From the NCBI GenBank assembly GCA_905250115.1, contig CAJNOI010000226.1, positions 59,093-123,092 of the forward strand: DNA of 64,000 nt, given 5' to 3'. Made by a program: the position numbers and the translations under genes. Origin of the DNA: Adineta steineri (taxonomy: Eukaryota; Rotifera; Eurotatoria; Adinetida; Adinetidae). Of the stretch, positions 19,599 through 32,843 are shown in pieces; the first letter of the stretch is position 1, and the number at the start of each line of letters is the position of its first letter. The notes under the pieces were generated by a model that ran no database searches, was not told where the DNA came from, and saw nothing but the letters and a program-made list of their open reading frames with translations.

Positions 19599-21042
19599 TT
19601 ATTTAAATGCATTTAAAATATCAAGAACAAAACGATATTTTACATCCGCTTTGACTGTTCGATCATAAGCTGCTTTAATTGTTTCTGGTGTTGCTTCAAT
19701 CTTTTCAATATCACATGTAATATTATGTTTACCACAAAAATCAAGCATTTCTTGAGTTTCTTTCATTCCACCAATTAAACTACCAGTAATTGTCGGTCGT
19801 TTCGTTAGAAGAGTAAATGCTCCAATTTCAAGAGGTTTTGTTGGTGCTCCAATTCTAAATATGAAATAAATTATTTTAAATGTATAATATACAATAAACG
19901 TAATACATACGCGCAATAGACGCCTTCAAATTTTAATAAATTAATTAAAGGAGCGACATCATGTGGAGCTGATACTGTATCAATAATCAAATCTATTGAA
20001 TTCTCAGCTGCTTTCATTTGTTCGTTATCTTTTGAAACAAGAAATGCTTTAGCGCCAAGTTTCATTGCATCATCACGTTTCGATTCGGAAGTTGAAATAA
20101 CAGTAACATGAGCATCCATAGCTGCGCCCAGTTTAACCCCTATATGACCCAAACCACCAAGACCAACAATTCTAAAATATAAAATTAACATCTCATATAA
20201 TTAAAAACAGTATCAAATAAATACGCTAATCGTGTATTTTTGTCGGCCTTGTAACGTCGTAATGGTGAATAAAGTGTAATACCAGCACAGAGTAATGGTG
20301 CTGCTGCATCTAATGGTAAATTTTTAGGAATTTTGCAAACAAAATGTTCTTTAACAGTAATTATATTGGAATAGCCTATAAAAATAAAATCGAAATAGTT
20401 ATAATATTTATAAAACAATATTTACCTCCATATGTTGGTGTTACTTTATCAAGTTCAGTACTATTGTATGTTAAACATGAGTCAAGGCAATTTTGTTCAG
20501 CGTCCTTTTTACCTAAATAGTTTGAATATAGAAAAAAAACAATAATTGTTAGAATAGAAGATAATTACAAAGATGACATTTGCGACACGAATCAACCATA
20601 CAACCGACACCAGCAGTATCACCCACACGAAAATGTTTGACACTTGAACCAACTTGTTCTACAATACCAGTGATTTCATGACCTGGTACCATAGGATATT
20701 TTGAACTGTGCCATTCATTGTATACTTGATGAATATCCGTATGGCAAATACCACAATAATGAATACGAATAACAACATCATCAGCTGCAGGCATACGTCG
20801 TTCCAAATTAAACAATTTAAATGGAGTAGATTCACTATCAACAGCATATGCTTTTGCAGCAATTGAAATAGGTGATGTCGTATTAGAAGCAGTTCTAACA
20901 TAGAATTAGATATGATAAATAATAAAAAGAAGGAAACAAGATAATTTTTAGTATTCAATTTTATGAATCTTGTTTGTATTTATCTCTCAAAGTTTTTATT
21001 TTAGAACAATATATAGATGTATACTTACTGCGTGGAAGTCAT
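19599..21042 (-). CDS. Zinc-dependent NADP-type alcohol dehydrogenase, CAD/YahK family
   Basis: Six exons: 21042-21029 (14 nt), 20894-20569, 20512-20426, 20375-20225, 20171-19911, 19854-19599; 364 residues in one continuous frame. The catalytic zinc region is CGICHTD (C55) and GHE (H77, E78); the structural zinc set is C108, C111, C114, C122. The Rossmann motif [11 protein letters not shown] follows, and the strand end [17 protein letters not shown] has the Ser/Lys pattern of NADP(H)-using cinnamyl-alcohol-dehydrogenase-like enzymes. The protein would reduce aldehydes, or oxidise alcohols, in the cytosol; no targeting signal is visible. This subfamily is common in bacteria, fungi and plants and unusual in animals, so ancient lateral transfer followed by intron gain is possible. 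Length agrees with the family (about 350). Confidence 0.85.
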
Positions 21043-22487
21043 AGTTAATAGAGAAGTATAATATATTCGAAGTGTGAAGTTGGATTAAGTACGAAATTGA
21101 TAGAAATTTTCTAAATGGTAGTATAAATAATAATATTTTTCTTTTACTTTACACTACTATTTATATATATTTTTTTTGCATCGTCATTATGCACTAGTGC
21201 ATCTTATCGTTGCTAGTGACAAAGCATTTTTTTCTTTCTCTTCTGCTTGTCTTTTCGTCGTCAGCGACCATGACCGATATATTATATATTTGCAGTACTC
21301 GACGTATCAAATCGAAGCATTACACGATTGTAGGGACTGAAAGAAAAGTACGCACTTTTAATATATTTTTAGAAATGTACTTTTTGTTTAATGCGAAAAA
21401 AATATGAACTAATGTTTTAGATATTGAAAATGATTTTTTATGATAATACTATTTCTTGCCCGAAAATCAATTTTTTTTCATCATAAATATTGTTTATAGG
21501 ATATCACATAATACTATTCTCTTTCTCGTAGAGAAGAGTCCAGTAAACATAAATTGTTTGCTTGGTTGCTTATATGTTCGCAGGGTCAAAAAAACATCGA
21601 AGACCAATTTTTCAAAAAAGACATTTCTAGAGGTATTTCAATGCGAGGACTTTGAATTTGATGTTAGCTTTTTCAAATTCTTTAAAAAAAATTTTTTTTT
21701 AGACAAGGGACCATTTTTTTACAAAAGTTTTTTTTGATATAAGATTTGACGAAACGGTTTTTTTGAGGTTGGAGAACACGAATTTGATGTTAGTGTTTGC
21801 AAGTTATATAAGCAAAAGATCCTGTAGCATTGTAGAACACCATTTCTACAAGAGAGAGCTAAGCGAATCCTTAGACGAGCGTTACTTGTTGATAATGTAA
21901 ATAAACACTACTATCGGAATTTTTAAAGAAGGACGACTAAAGAAAAGTTTATAACTTTTGAATGGAAAGTCATGATGATCTGTGGTTTCCAGGGTTCAAT
22001 AGACGGAGGCATATGCCTACGTGGAAAAGCGAACTTCCCAGGTACTTTTTTAGACCAACTTTAGTCTACGAAATTAAGGGCATTTGTTTCGCAAAGTATA
22101 TATCCCGATATGTTCTCTTCATATTGGTATCTAAGCAATTTCTAGATTTCGCGTCATTGAAAGACCCGACGCCTTTTAAAAGAGAAATTTTATAGAATAC
22201 ACTTTTCGCTGAAAAACAAAAAAAAATGCTCCGAATATAGATTTTCGATTATGTTAATCAATATGAAAGAGTTTATCTGAATATCGAATTGGGGTTTCAT
22301 ATAGAGCTCATGAACACAAACACATGAAAATGTTAATTTTTGAGTTCCTTTGATAAGAAAAATCGGCGTCCGTTACGATCTACTTGATTCTGTCGTTTTT
22401 TTTAATCAGTCTTTTAAACAACAGAGCTTGTATTACTTGCTCCGAATATAAACTGAACTTTGAAAAAAGTACAAAATACAAAAAGAA
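21043..22487. other. 1.4 kb intergenic region, nothing recognised
   Basis: AT-rich with long T runs near 21680-21740. No protein family, repeat boundary or RNA was identified. The block GAATTTGATGTTAG appears twice (about 21656 and 21780), suggesting an internal duplication of some 120 bp. Confidence 0.35.
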
Positions 22488-23232
22488 CTATTGCTGCACA
22501 TTTTTCCCATTGTCATTAGAATCCGTTTCTTCACTGTCCGATTGTAAATGTGATTCGATTTCATCTTCCATTACTTTATATGATTTTTTATACATCTCCT
22601 TCACTTTATAAAACTGACATTCCTAAAATCAGACTAAAGTATGAAAAGAATCATTATATGAACAATATATTAAGTTTACCTGATTCGTCACAATTAAATA
22701 TTTGAGCAGGTGAGTTTGACAAACTATTTTCTTGAATAATTTTATACTATAACTAAAATCAATTATCTATTTGATCTAATCTCCACTCTGTCAGTTTCTT
22801 CCCTAATGACAGAGATTTTTTCAAAGTAGGGATGGAATGTCGACTTAAAAATGAATAAAACCAGTCATACGTAGGTGTTCCATTTGAAAATAAATGACTT
22901 CTATTGAAAGATAAAGCATATTGTTTAGCAAGATTCAGAAATTCATCAATTGATAAAGGCACACCCCATTCCTTTATATAAAAAAAAATCTTAAAAATAT
23001 GTTTAAAAAAAGTTTGTTTTGTACTTGTAAAGCAAGAGCTGCTTGTTCTAGATGATGTTCTTCATCTTTAGAAAATTTCGTTGGTCGATCAACTCGATCA
23101 TTCATAACTGTATTATTTACATCAGAGTTCAAAGTTGTATATGGTACATAATGAGTACGCGCTACTTCAATAACCAAATTAAAATGATATTCACTGTATT
23201 TCTTCTTAACATTTTTTTTATATATTTACGTG
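22488..23232 (-). pseudogene. Pogo/jerky-like transposase relic with truncated DDE domain
   Basis: The minus strand starts MPRKYIKK, then a one-base shift in an A run leads to KKKYSEYHFNLVIEVARTHY, a psq-type helix-turn-helix. PTKFSKDEEHHLEQAALALQ follows; after a small intron (donor CAA|gtacaa, acceptor ataaag) comes EWGVPLSIDEFLNLAKQYAL and GTPTYDWFYSFLSRHSIPTL, a CENP-B-type DNA-binding domain. A further exon gives PAQIFNCDESG, the first Asp region of a DDE nuclease. Immediately after a splice-like junction the reading is ECQFYKVKEMYKKSYKVMED and an acidic end (TDSNDNGKNVQQ), so most of the DDE domain is missing. This is an internally deleted DNA transposon, or just possibly an exapted DNA-binding protein, since the HTH part is better kept than the nuclease. 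Confidence 0.65.
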
Positions 23233-25201
23233 GCATTTCCTAAACTTATTATTTTAATAGCAAAATTACTATTCAGTAATTCGTTGACATATACGATGTA
23301 AACAAATAAAATTAACGAATTACATGTATTTGTATGCAGTACGACAGAGAAAGAGAGAAAGAAAGCAGATATATATACATGTAAATATAAAGAAATATCG
23401 AGGGTTATAATTAGTCTTTCTTTTCACTAGCCTGTTCATTAAATTTATTATATACTTAATCTTGAAAAGTAACAATTGTACAACGACTTTATCTGAATGA
23501 TATGGATCGAGGTAATACATAGCGTTTACCAGCGATAACCGTTGCAATTTAGAAAAAAATGGCACATTCATTTACTATTTCATGGAATTGTTAAATCTTC
23601 TACATCCGATTATTAATTATTGTATTATTCTAGCACAAACAGACGAACTTAACATATTTATTATCAACACAAAGTTCATAAATATAATTTAAGAAATGAC
23701 TATTTACATGAAAATCTTTTTTTTCTAATGTCAAAACTCTTCACAAGAAGAATTCAATGGAAATAGTCTGCTCATGCAATGATTAATGACAGCATAATTA
23801 CATAAAATTGTTCTTCGACATTTTTATTTTTCATATCATTTTATAACCCATACGTTTCTGCATTTGAAACGTCGAAATTTTTCTTTCCTAGTTTCTACTT
23901 AAAGTCTAAAATATTTCAAGAAATAGAATGAGGGTATATCATTAAAGATCCTTTTTATCAATGATGCAATGCATTAGAAAGATACTAGATTAATCACGTT
24001 AAATATCATACTATTTTATATGTAAAGATAGAGAAAAATGAGACGAATAACTTGGTATTAAGATGTACTTGTTGAATCTGTATCGTTAAGGGGGTAGGGA
24101 TTTCATAAGTTGACTTCAGCTAAAATAGCTAGAGTAATCCGAATTACCTCGAAGGACTATCTAATACACATTTCATGGAAATAGTATATAGGTAATATTA
24201 GAATAAACCACGTGTTGAACAAGATGAATTATATTATCGACATCAAAAACTACAAATAAAACACGTCTATTAGTTAAATCATCAAAAAATAAACCTTACA
24301 TTGTAATCTATTTCTCTGCTAATGGTCATTATCCGATGACATGTTTTCATTGTCTGAAATACAACGAACAAACAATAGATGTATATAAAGCGAGGTACAA
24401 AGGTTAATAAACATACTATGGTTTTTTTTCTTTTATGTTTCTTAAAAGAAAAAAAAAATGGATGATAAACTGATAAGAACGAGCATAAATTATATTCTCA
24501 TATTTACACATACTTTGTTTGTCAGACAAAAAGAACAAGAAGAAAGAGAGAACTAATGTAAAAGTAAGCATAACATCTTGTTTTACTCTTTTAACTACGT
24601 CAAATGAATGCGTATAAATACAACTAGAATATGTTTATTAAAGTAGTATTTTTATTTTTATGAGAAAAGTAGATCAGTTAGTTGAGATTCTCATGAGTAA
24701 CGATAAACGTGGACTGAGTAAGAAAAAGTTGAAATAAAAATTAAATATCTATTTATTCTTCTATGACCTTGATACTCTGTTACTTTTTTTTGTATTCCTT
24801 TCATTGGTAAGTAAAAACATCTTTTTTAATCGTGTTAAATATTCAGTTCGCCAGTTAGAATTAAGACTCATACATAGCATAGAAATAAATAAACTGTAGT
24901 TGATTATATTAATATATATATCTATTTTGTTTCTTTTTCTTTCTCAATGCGTCAGTTGATTTTGTATTAGAAATTAGTTTTATTTTACTATGATCAATAT
25001 TGATAAATAAGAGAATAAGCGTTATTTACATTTTTCATAAAAATATTCATTACACATCTCTTTCACTCCTATTTTATTTTAATATTGTATGAAACTATTT
25101 TTTTCTTCTTTGTAGTTCAATTATTCTTTTTTCAGAAAATGTTTCAAATCTATCGGACTTCGATCAATCATTAATTATTTTAAGAGAAAAACAAATAAAC
25201 A
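23233..25201. other. 2 kb intergenic region, nothing recognised
   Basis: AT-rich. Imperfect A-rich tracts lie near 24440 and 24530. Before 25202 a typical AT-rich leader (acaaataaacaatg) precedes the start codon. No further element was recognised. Confidence 0.35.
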
Positions 25202-26115
25202 ATGTTTGATTTTATTCATTTTTGGTCTTTTACATTATTTACTGTATATAAAGAATTTTATTTTTATCCTATTCAACATACACATGAAAATATTCAAAGT
25301 CTTCAATTAATTAACGAATTACGTAATCGTACTCGTTGGTTTCCTGGTATAGTTGGTTCACTAGTACTACTTATAATAGCTATTATTCGTAAGCAGTTAG
25401 CATTGGATCGTATATTCGAATTAATTGCTTTATGTTCTATTGTAATATGTAGTTCGGGTAAATATCGATTATATTTCATTTTATTGATTGCAATGATTTC
25501 ACTTGGATTTGAAATTATTCAACATAATAATGATTGTAAATTAATTGCAATATTACATGCTCAAACAATGTTTATGTTACATATATATTTAACTTCTGTT
25601 AGAATGGACGTTTGGTGGTTATTTTTAAGGACAAGAACTAGATCAGAAATACTTCGTGCGAAGCGTTTTTTTCATTTATTATATGAGGTTTGTTTAATTT
25701 TCTTTTGTATATATCATATTACAAATAATACTAAATATAATACTTTTCTCTTAAATGTGACTCATTTTCAGTTGGACTTTATAACCTAAAATATTTTATT
25801 GATCTTTATTTACAGGCTCGTACGAATTCTTCAATTATAGTATTCTTCTTTCTTCAACAAGCATTGGTTTTTTATGTATGGCATTTAGACATAGTTAAAT
25901 CCTATTTAATATTTAGTTTTACATGGTCAATAATTATTACATATAATATGGCAATTGTATGGAATTATTTCTTTTGCAAAAATCCAAATCACTTAGTACT
26001 AATACCATTTTTAAAAAATGAATTTCCAGACGATCATCCGTTATGGGGGCAATTAGTTACTATTTTACATTTGACATTAGTTATTTCTCTTTTTGTTATC
26101 CTACTTGTTCTATAA
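25202..26115 (+). CDS. Multi-pass membrane protein, unknown family
   Basis: Two exons, 25202-25687 and 25816-26115, joined at GAG|GTTTGT and tttatttacag|GCT in frame; 261 residues. Hydrophobic segments in order: FPGIVGSLVLLIIAII, IFELIALCSIVICSS, LYFILLIAMISLGFEII, LIAILHAQTMFMLHIYL, SIIVFFFLQQALVFYVW, IFSFTWSIIITYNMAIVW and VTILHLTLVISLFVILLVL, so about seven helices. Charged loops include NELRNRTR and LFLRTRTRSEILRAKRF. I do not recognise the family: receptor motifs such as DRY and NPxxY are absent. It may be a lineage-specific membrane protein. Confidence 0.65.
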
Positions 26116-27335
26116 ATAGCTATGCAATATATTTTTTCATTTACTATTTACAAGACTAACTCACTGTTTTTTAGAAGTCATAAGCAAACATTTTAACATT
26201 TATAATACAGATTTAATAGCAATAGGAAATGTTCTATTAATTAAACTTATATCTTTACAATAGCAGATATATATATCAATATAATTCTCGCAATGAAAAT
26301 GTTTGTGTTGTCAGTAAAATAAAACTTATATCTTATCATATGATTATTTTCACGCATGATTAAAATTAGTAGCTTGAAAAAAACTACTGCATCCTGGCGA
26401 AAATATTGTATAAGCCGGAAGAAACGCGCAAAAATCTACTCAGAACGAAAACAGTCGATAAGTGGAAGGTTAAGGATATAGTCATTGATAATTTCTTTTC
26501 ATTCTTCCATGTTATGGTTTAAGCAGATTAGTAGATTTTATGTACAAATGGAACTTAAAGGTTAAAATAATCAACTATGTTGATTAATTATTGATTTGTA
26601 CCACGAATTTTTAATGGAATATATTCAACGACAAAGAAGAATCATTATATTTAAAAAACTTGATGGTATTAATCAGTTTATTCAAAGCAATATGATCTAT
26701 GTATGAGCAGTATTACTCTGAGAGTATGATCACAGTTTAGGATATCAATCTGAAACTGAGCTTACATAAAGACTCTCTCGAAGATACATTCCGGAATATA
26801 ATTCTATAAAAATATTCATGAATCAGAGTTATTGAAATAATATTATCGTATTAATCTATCAATATTAATCCAAGAAAAAAAACAGATATTTCTCTCTAGT
26901 AATCATATAATTTCTATAACAGAGTCGACCAAGTAAATCTACCAGATACCTCAAAATTTAATTTATAACCGGCATAATACTTTTATATCTATCATTTTGA
27001 AATCTATTGATCGTTTTTTGTGTAATTTCGAGGGAAAAAAATAATTAGTTAATTTTTAATTTTATAAGTTCCTGTATATTGTTTGCATACACAAGTATCA
27101 TGTGAGAGTAACATGCAATTATGAAAGATCACGTAATAAATATGAATGGTATTTACAAGAGCAAAAGTTTAAAATAGATAATAAACTCTCAATCAATTTC
27201 AATTATATAAAAAACATGTAAACGTGCTTTTTTTCTCTCATTCAGGAGTGAGCATAAAGTCAAACGATATACTATATTAAATAACATTTCTATAATTGAT
27301 TATTGTTAAATAGAGATTAGAATAAAACAATCGTT
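26116..27335. other. 1.2 kb intergenic region, nothing recognised
   Basis: AT-rich DNA between two plus-strand genes; it should hold the promoter of the M13 peptidase gene. No repeat or RNA was found by eye. Confidence 0.35.
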
Positions 27336-30300
27336 ATGATCAATACATCAACAGAAAGTATAATACGTACGACTAGCTTTAATCAGTAAGTTCAATTACG
27401 AATCATCTTAAAAAATAACATATCATTCTATTAATATTATTAGACCATCATCGAAACAAAAGCGACTTCCAATATTATTATCGATACTTTTTGGTATTAT
27501 CGCCGGTCTTTTTCTTATTGTCGTAATTATACTAGCTATATTATTTGGTCATGAAAAAAATAAAACAATCAGGTATTCAACAACACCAGGTAAATATTAG
27601 AAAATAATTTTTATCAAAAAAATTTGAATAAATATACAATAGTAGAAATACCAGTTAATGGTACAAATGATTTATGTTTAAGTCCATATTGTATCAAAGC
27701 AGGTAAATATATCTTTTCATATTACATATTTATTCTTCTTCTTCTTCTCTTTTAGCCAATTATTTTCTTGACAGTATCGATGAAAGTGTTGATCCATGTG
27801 AAAATTTTTATCAATTTTCATGTGGGAATTGGATTAAAAATGCTAAAATACCAGAAGATGGTATAATATATATGATTTAAAATTCTCAAATTATTTCGAT
27901 ATATTTGATTTTTAGCGAATTCTCATAATACATTTGAAATAATGCAACTTGAAGTAAATAATGATATTATTGGTAAGAACTATTAAACATTATTTTTTTG
28001 TTATTCTATTCATCGATTTTTTTATAGATCTTCTTTCATCACCGGTATCAAATGAAACTATAGAACCTAATGCAATTGGTAATGCTCGAAGATTATTTTC
28101 ATCATGTATTAATGAAGAAGCTATTGAAGAAGAAGGCATTGATGTAATACTTTCATTTATCAATACAGAATTAGGTGGTTGGCCTATTTTACAAGGATCA
28201 ACATGGGATTCATCTACATTTGATCTTACTAATTTATTAACTAAACTTGGTCAATATAACGTATTTACATTGTATTATGTCGGAACTTATCCTGACGAAA
28301 AAAATTCATCAAGTTATTGTATTTATGTTAGTAGATTATGAAAATTTTCTGTTAATATTTACTATTAAATATATATTTTAGATGGGTCAAGGTAGTCTTG
28401 GTTTATCAGATCGTAGTTATTATATTAATGAAACTGGAATTACACAAGCCTATCGACAATATATGAAAAATATCGCTTTAGCATTGACTAATGATACATC
28501 AATAATTGATAATGATATTAATGATATATTTGAATTTGAAAAAACAATTTCTCAAGTATATCCGATTTTTATATTCAGACATATATTTTTTTTGAATGAA
28601 TTTGTGTTCTATAGTATTTCTGGACACCAGCTGAACAATATGATCAAATACAAGATCGTACAAATTTTAGTAATCTCTCTTCTACAATGAATACAACTGT
28701 AAGGTCTTGCATATATATATATATTTCTCTTTTATGTATTTATATAGTTTAATTTTACTGATTATCTTCAACGTATTTATCGTTTTGGAAATGTAAGTCT
28801 TATCGATACAGATATTGTTACATTGACTGAATTAGCAATGTTACGTAATGTTTCAATGATTATTGATCAACAATCATCACGTACTATACAAAATTATTTA
28901 ATATGGCGATTTATGATGAATATGATAGAATCTATGCCGAAAAAATTTCGAAATATTAAACAAGAATTTAAAAAAATATATGACGGCATTACTAGTCAAA
29001 AACCACGTTCAATAAAATGTGCTACTTTTGTTACTAGAAATATGGGTCTTGCTGTATCGAAACTTTATATAGGGAAACATTTTGATAAAACTGCTCATAA
29101 AGAAGTAATGAAATTGTTTTTAATTAATAAAATAATTTCTTTTTCTTCTTTCTTGCATAGTCAACTGAAATGATTCAATATATTCGAAGTATTTTTACTG
29201 ATATGATTAATCAATCGATATGGATGGATTCTATTTCAAAAAATGTAGCTATAGAGAAAGTAAGTGTAATTCATCTAATCAAAAAAAACAATTCTTTCAT
29301 TTATAATATAGATTCGAGTAATGAGTCAACGAATTGGTTATCCTGATGGTTTAGATAGTGATAATATAACGGATCTTGAAAAAATATATGAAGAGGTATA
29401 TAATAGAGAAAAACAAATATTTTTATCTGTATTCTAATTATAGTATAATTTTAATTCATCTTATATACAAAATGTCTTCACTATAATTCGACTAGCTGCA
29501 AAACATAAATTTCAAATATTACGTGAACCTATTAATCGAAAAGCTTGGACATATCTCAATCCAACTGATGTCAATGCAAACTATCGTCCATGGTTCAATG
29601 ATATAAGTGAGACAAAAAAAATAATTCATTGAGATCTTTAAGTGGTGTTATATAAAGGCATGCAATACATGATTGAATCATGAATGTTTTTTTTTGGCTT
29701 GAGAATGTGAATAGAAATCAACGAGAGAATAACAAAGCCATAAGCTATGAAGTTAATTGTTTCTCTTTTGTTGTGAATGTACGAATATAACTGAGAAATA
29801 TATCTTCTCACCACAAGCATTATTACTAAGAAGTATTTCATGTAACAATTTTTTTAGTATTAGTTAGTTTCATGAAACTATTTCAAGGACGGAGGGTTTT
29901 TTATGATGTTTTTTTATTTTCAGCTCTCACGGCTGCCATTCTTCGATCACCATTTTTCAATAAAGACGCACCCAAGTATGAAATTCTTTTTATATTTTAA
30001 AAATTCTTTCTTTTTATTTTAGATATTTGAATTATGGTGGTAAGTCTTAATTTTTTCGATTAAAGCAAAGGCAAAAAAATAAATATATAATCTAGGTATT
30101 GGAATGGTTATAGGACATGAATTTACACATGGATTTGATAGTATTGGTCGACAATTTGATAAAGATGGAAATAGAATTCCTTGGTGGACTAATGAAACAA
30201 TTAATGCATTTAATGAACAAAAGAAATGTGTTATTGAACAATATAATAATTATACAGTAGCTCAAATAGATATGAAGGTTATAATTTATATCGTAAATTT

Positions 30301-30782
30301 TTCAAAAAATAGATTATTTTTATTATTTAGATCAATGGTGAACAAACTCAAGACGAAAATATTGCTGATAATGGTGGATTGAAAGAGGCTTTTTTAGTAT
30401 GTAATATTATTCTTGATTCTAAATTTAATTTTTATACTTTAAAGGCTTATGAAAAATGGGCTCAAACTAATCCAAATATTGATAAAAAATTACCAGGTTT
30501 AGCTAAATATTCAGCTGAACAAATGTTCTTTCTTAATTTTGGTAAAATATGGTGTTCAAAATCCAAAGATCAATCTGAAAAAAATGATTTATTGATTAAT
30601 GTACATTCACCTGGTGAATTCAGGTTGATTCTTATTATAAAATTAGTTTTTATTTTATTAAAACTAGTCTTTTTTTTAATAGAGTCATTGGTTCAATATC
30701 AAATTTAGTTGAATTTGATCGAGTATTTGGATGTAAACCAGGTCAAGGAAATAGTCGAATAAATAAATGTTTAGTATGGTAA
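27336..30782 (+). CDS. M13 zinc metallopeptidase (neprilysin/ECE-like), type II membrane protein
   Basis: Eighteen exons: 27336-27385, 27444-27589, 27643-27702, 27756-27860, 27916-27972, 28028-28326, 28382-28555, 28615-28698, 28748-29104, 29161-29259, 29312-29395, 29444-29606, 29924-29975, 30023-30039, 30096-30277, 30331-30396, 30445-30623, 30683-30782. All phases agree and give 757 residues, the normal M13 length. A cytosolic tail precedes one TM helix (residues about 25-51, [20 protein letters not shown]). The ectodomain starts [15 protein letters not shown]. Zinc ligands are HEFTH (590-594, with catalytic E591) and E652 in ENIADNGG (D656). NANY replaces the NAYY substrate motif. The C-terminus FRVIGSISN to CLVW matches the family CxxW end. 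It should cleave small peptides at the cell surface. Exon 14 is only 17 nt; one intron (29607-29923) is about five times longer than the rest. Confidence 0.9.
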
Positions 30783-31215
30783 CATTATTCTATAAGATTT
30801 CTATTAGAAAATAAAATTAGAGATTATTATTAATTTTTTATTCGAAAAGTTATTTAGTTAACAATTAACAAACAATGCTTTCTATCATACAGAAATTATG
30901 AATGATGATAAAAGTTAGAAGGGTGTGGGGAGGGTGTTTCTTTTTTAAACCACGCCTTCATTCAATTTTATTGTTATGATCGTAGTCCAAATATAATTCG
31001 GTAGCATAGAAAAAAAGAGTATTTTTCTCTGTCAGGCTATATGGAAAGAAAGTTTCTTGAAATTTGTTGCAAAGAATTAAAGCATCACTGCTACTACTTT
31101 TGTATATCTTTAAGTATAATCGTGCATTGCATCTGATTTATTCAATTAAACAATATGTATGTTTTACAATTGATACGTAAAAATTCAAAATGTAGCATGA
31201 GTATGAACTAGAGAA
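30783..31215. other. Intergenic between convergent genes, nothing recognised
   Basis: Contains GGGTGTGGGGAGGGTGTTTC near 30924, a GT-rich run similar to others in the window. AATAAA-like signals serving both convergent genes are plausible but not unique. Confidence 0.35.
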
Positions 31216-31782
31216 TCAAAAGGCCACTTTTTTCATCATCAAGTAGATATTTGAGCTCATCTGAAAGTGTTGTAAGTGATCTGCATTGGCTTGCAAACGC
31301 ATAAGAAGACCTCCAAAGGAAACATATACGCACAAAGTCGTACTATGCGTTGTAGCGTCATCATCATCATCAAGGATTGGTCCAGTATTATTTGCTTCTA
31401 CATGGGTAGAATGGGAAACAACTGTCGTTCTTCGATCATCTTCAATTCGATATACTTGTCCATACATAACATAATCAAATTGATCAGCTCGTGAACGTTT
31501 TGCTTCGATATTCGGATCGTATTCACCTGTATCAGATGTTCCATCCTCATAAAGAGTAGTACATAATAAGAAACGGAATTTGTCTCCAATAGACATTGGA
31601 TAAACTTGGGTGTTAACATCAAGAATCAAAGCCATCTTGAATAATTCAGATTCACAGAATAGCCTCGAAACATGTTGAAAATACTTCTTCTTTCTCTGTC
31701 TTTGAGTTTCTTTTTCTGGAGTATCAATATTCAGATCTTTTACTTGAAAAATATCTTCCAAGAGGATACAATTGTTTTCCAT
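31216..31782 (-). CDS. POLR2H: RNA polymerase I/II/III subunit RPABC3 (RPB8)
   Basis: A single-exon 188-residue protein. The OB-fold of RPB8 is clear: [15 protein letters not shown], then [20 protein letters not shown], then [20 protein letters not shown], then [20 protein letters not shown], then [20 protein letters not shown] and a terminal [12 protein letters not shown]8 is a shared subunit of all three nuclear RNA polymerases. The protein is about 38 residues longer than the usual 150: extra residues lie in the first loop ([15 protein letters not shown]) and in the loop before the last strands (an Asp run and a His/Thr-rich stretch). Both insertions are in surface loops, so function is probably kept. 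Assignment is very sure. Confidence 0.95.
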   Translation of the reverse strand: MENNCILLEDIFQVKDLNIDTPEKETQRQRKKKYFQHVSRLFCESELFKMALILDVNTQVYPMSIGDKFRFLLCTTLYEDGTSDTGEYDPNIEAKRSRADQFDYVMYGQVYRIEDDRRTTVVSHSTHVEANNTGPILDDDDDATTHSTTLCVYVSFGGLLMRLQANADHLQHFQMSSNIYLMMKKVAF

Positions 31783-32843
31783 GTGTTCCTAATTAATCAA
31801 ATCAAAAATTATATCATCATCCTGTTTGCATATAAATCAACTGAACGTTGATCTTCTCTTTATAGATAAAACTGAACTATCGGATGTCTCAAAAGTCCCT
31901 TTCACCTAAGTTTTTATTCGCCCGAATACTCTTCCATACTAGCCTGTAAAAACCATCGCTTTTGATTGAAATACAAAAATATTATGCATCCTTTTTTCCT
32001 TTAACTATTTTAGCATCTAGTAGTAGTTTTCTGTAAATTACTGTATCGAAGAACAAAGTTTAATTGACTCTTTCAAATTAGTTGCACTTCGGAAAGAAAA
32101 TAATACTTCGACAGGTTAGTATGGAAAACTATTCGAATAAGTAAAACCTTGGTATATTGACCTTTATTTTAAAAAGAAAGTTTTCGAAATAAAGTTAAAT
32201 GGAGTACGAACAATATAGAATTTTCGAGAAAAAAGTTTCCATCTAATTCTCCTGAAAAGGTTTTTAAAATTTAAGATTGTGTTGATGTAATTTTGAATAT
32301 TCGAACGAATGTCACAACTTACCACGATAAAAAAAAGCAATTGAATGTAAAAATTCATCCTTCCTTTTCGTTTTATACAGACATTACGTGAGTTAAAGTA
32401 TTGCAACATAATAATCAAAAGCGAAGTCATTCTTTCCCTGTCTGAGACGTAGAAAAAACCCTGTACAGCCTATTTCATTAAATAACTATGTCGCAATTAC
32501 GGGTATTCGTCATGGATTTATACACTTTCGACTTTCAACAGTAAACTTATCGATAGTGCAATAATATTATAAATCAAGTGCAGTTACCGACCAAATAATG
32601 TAGAAATGCGTATATTGTGCTTCGTATGTTTCCTTGTGATTCTGTTTTATATTTATAGTTTACGAAATCACATGATTTTTTCCCATCTACATTTGTTTAC
32701 GTGAATCATGTTATGCATAATATATTTATTGCTATTACATCAATATATACATCATTATGCGTATTACGTGTTCTCCATTCTCTTTCTCTATATTTGCTTT
32801 TGTTTACATTTGGTATTCTTACGATGAACGGTGAGTCTAAGTG

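Noticed and set aside
29638..29841. 67-codon minus-strand frame in an M13 intron
   Set aside because: No motif; bounded by intron splice sites of a well-supported gene.
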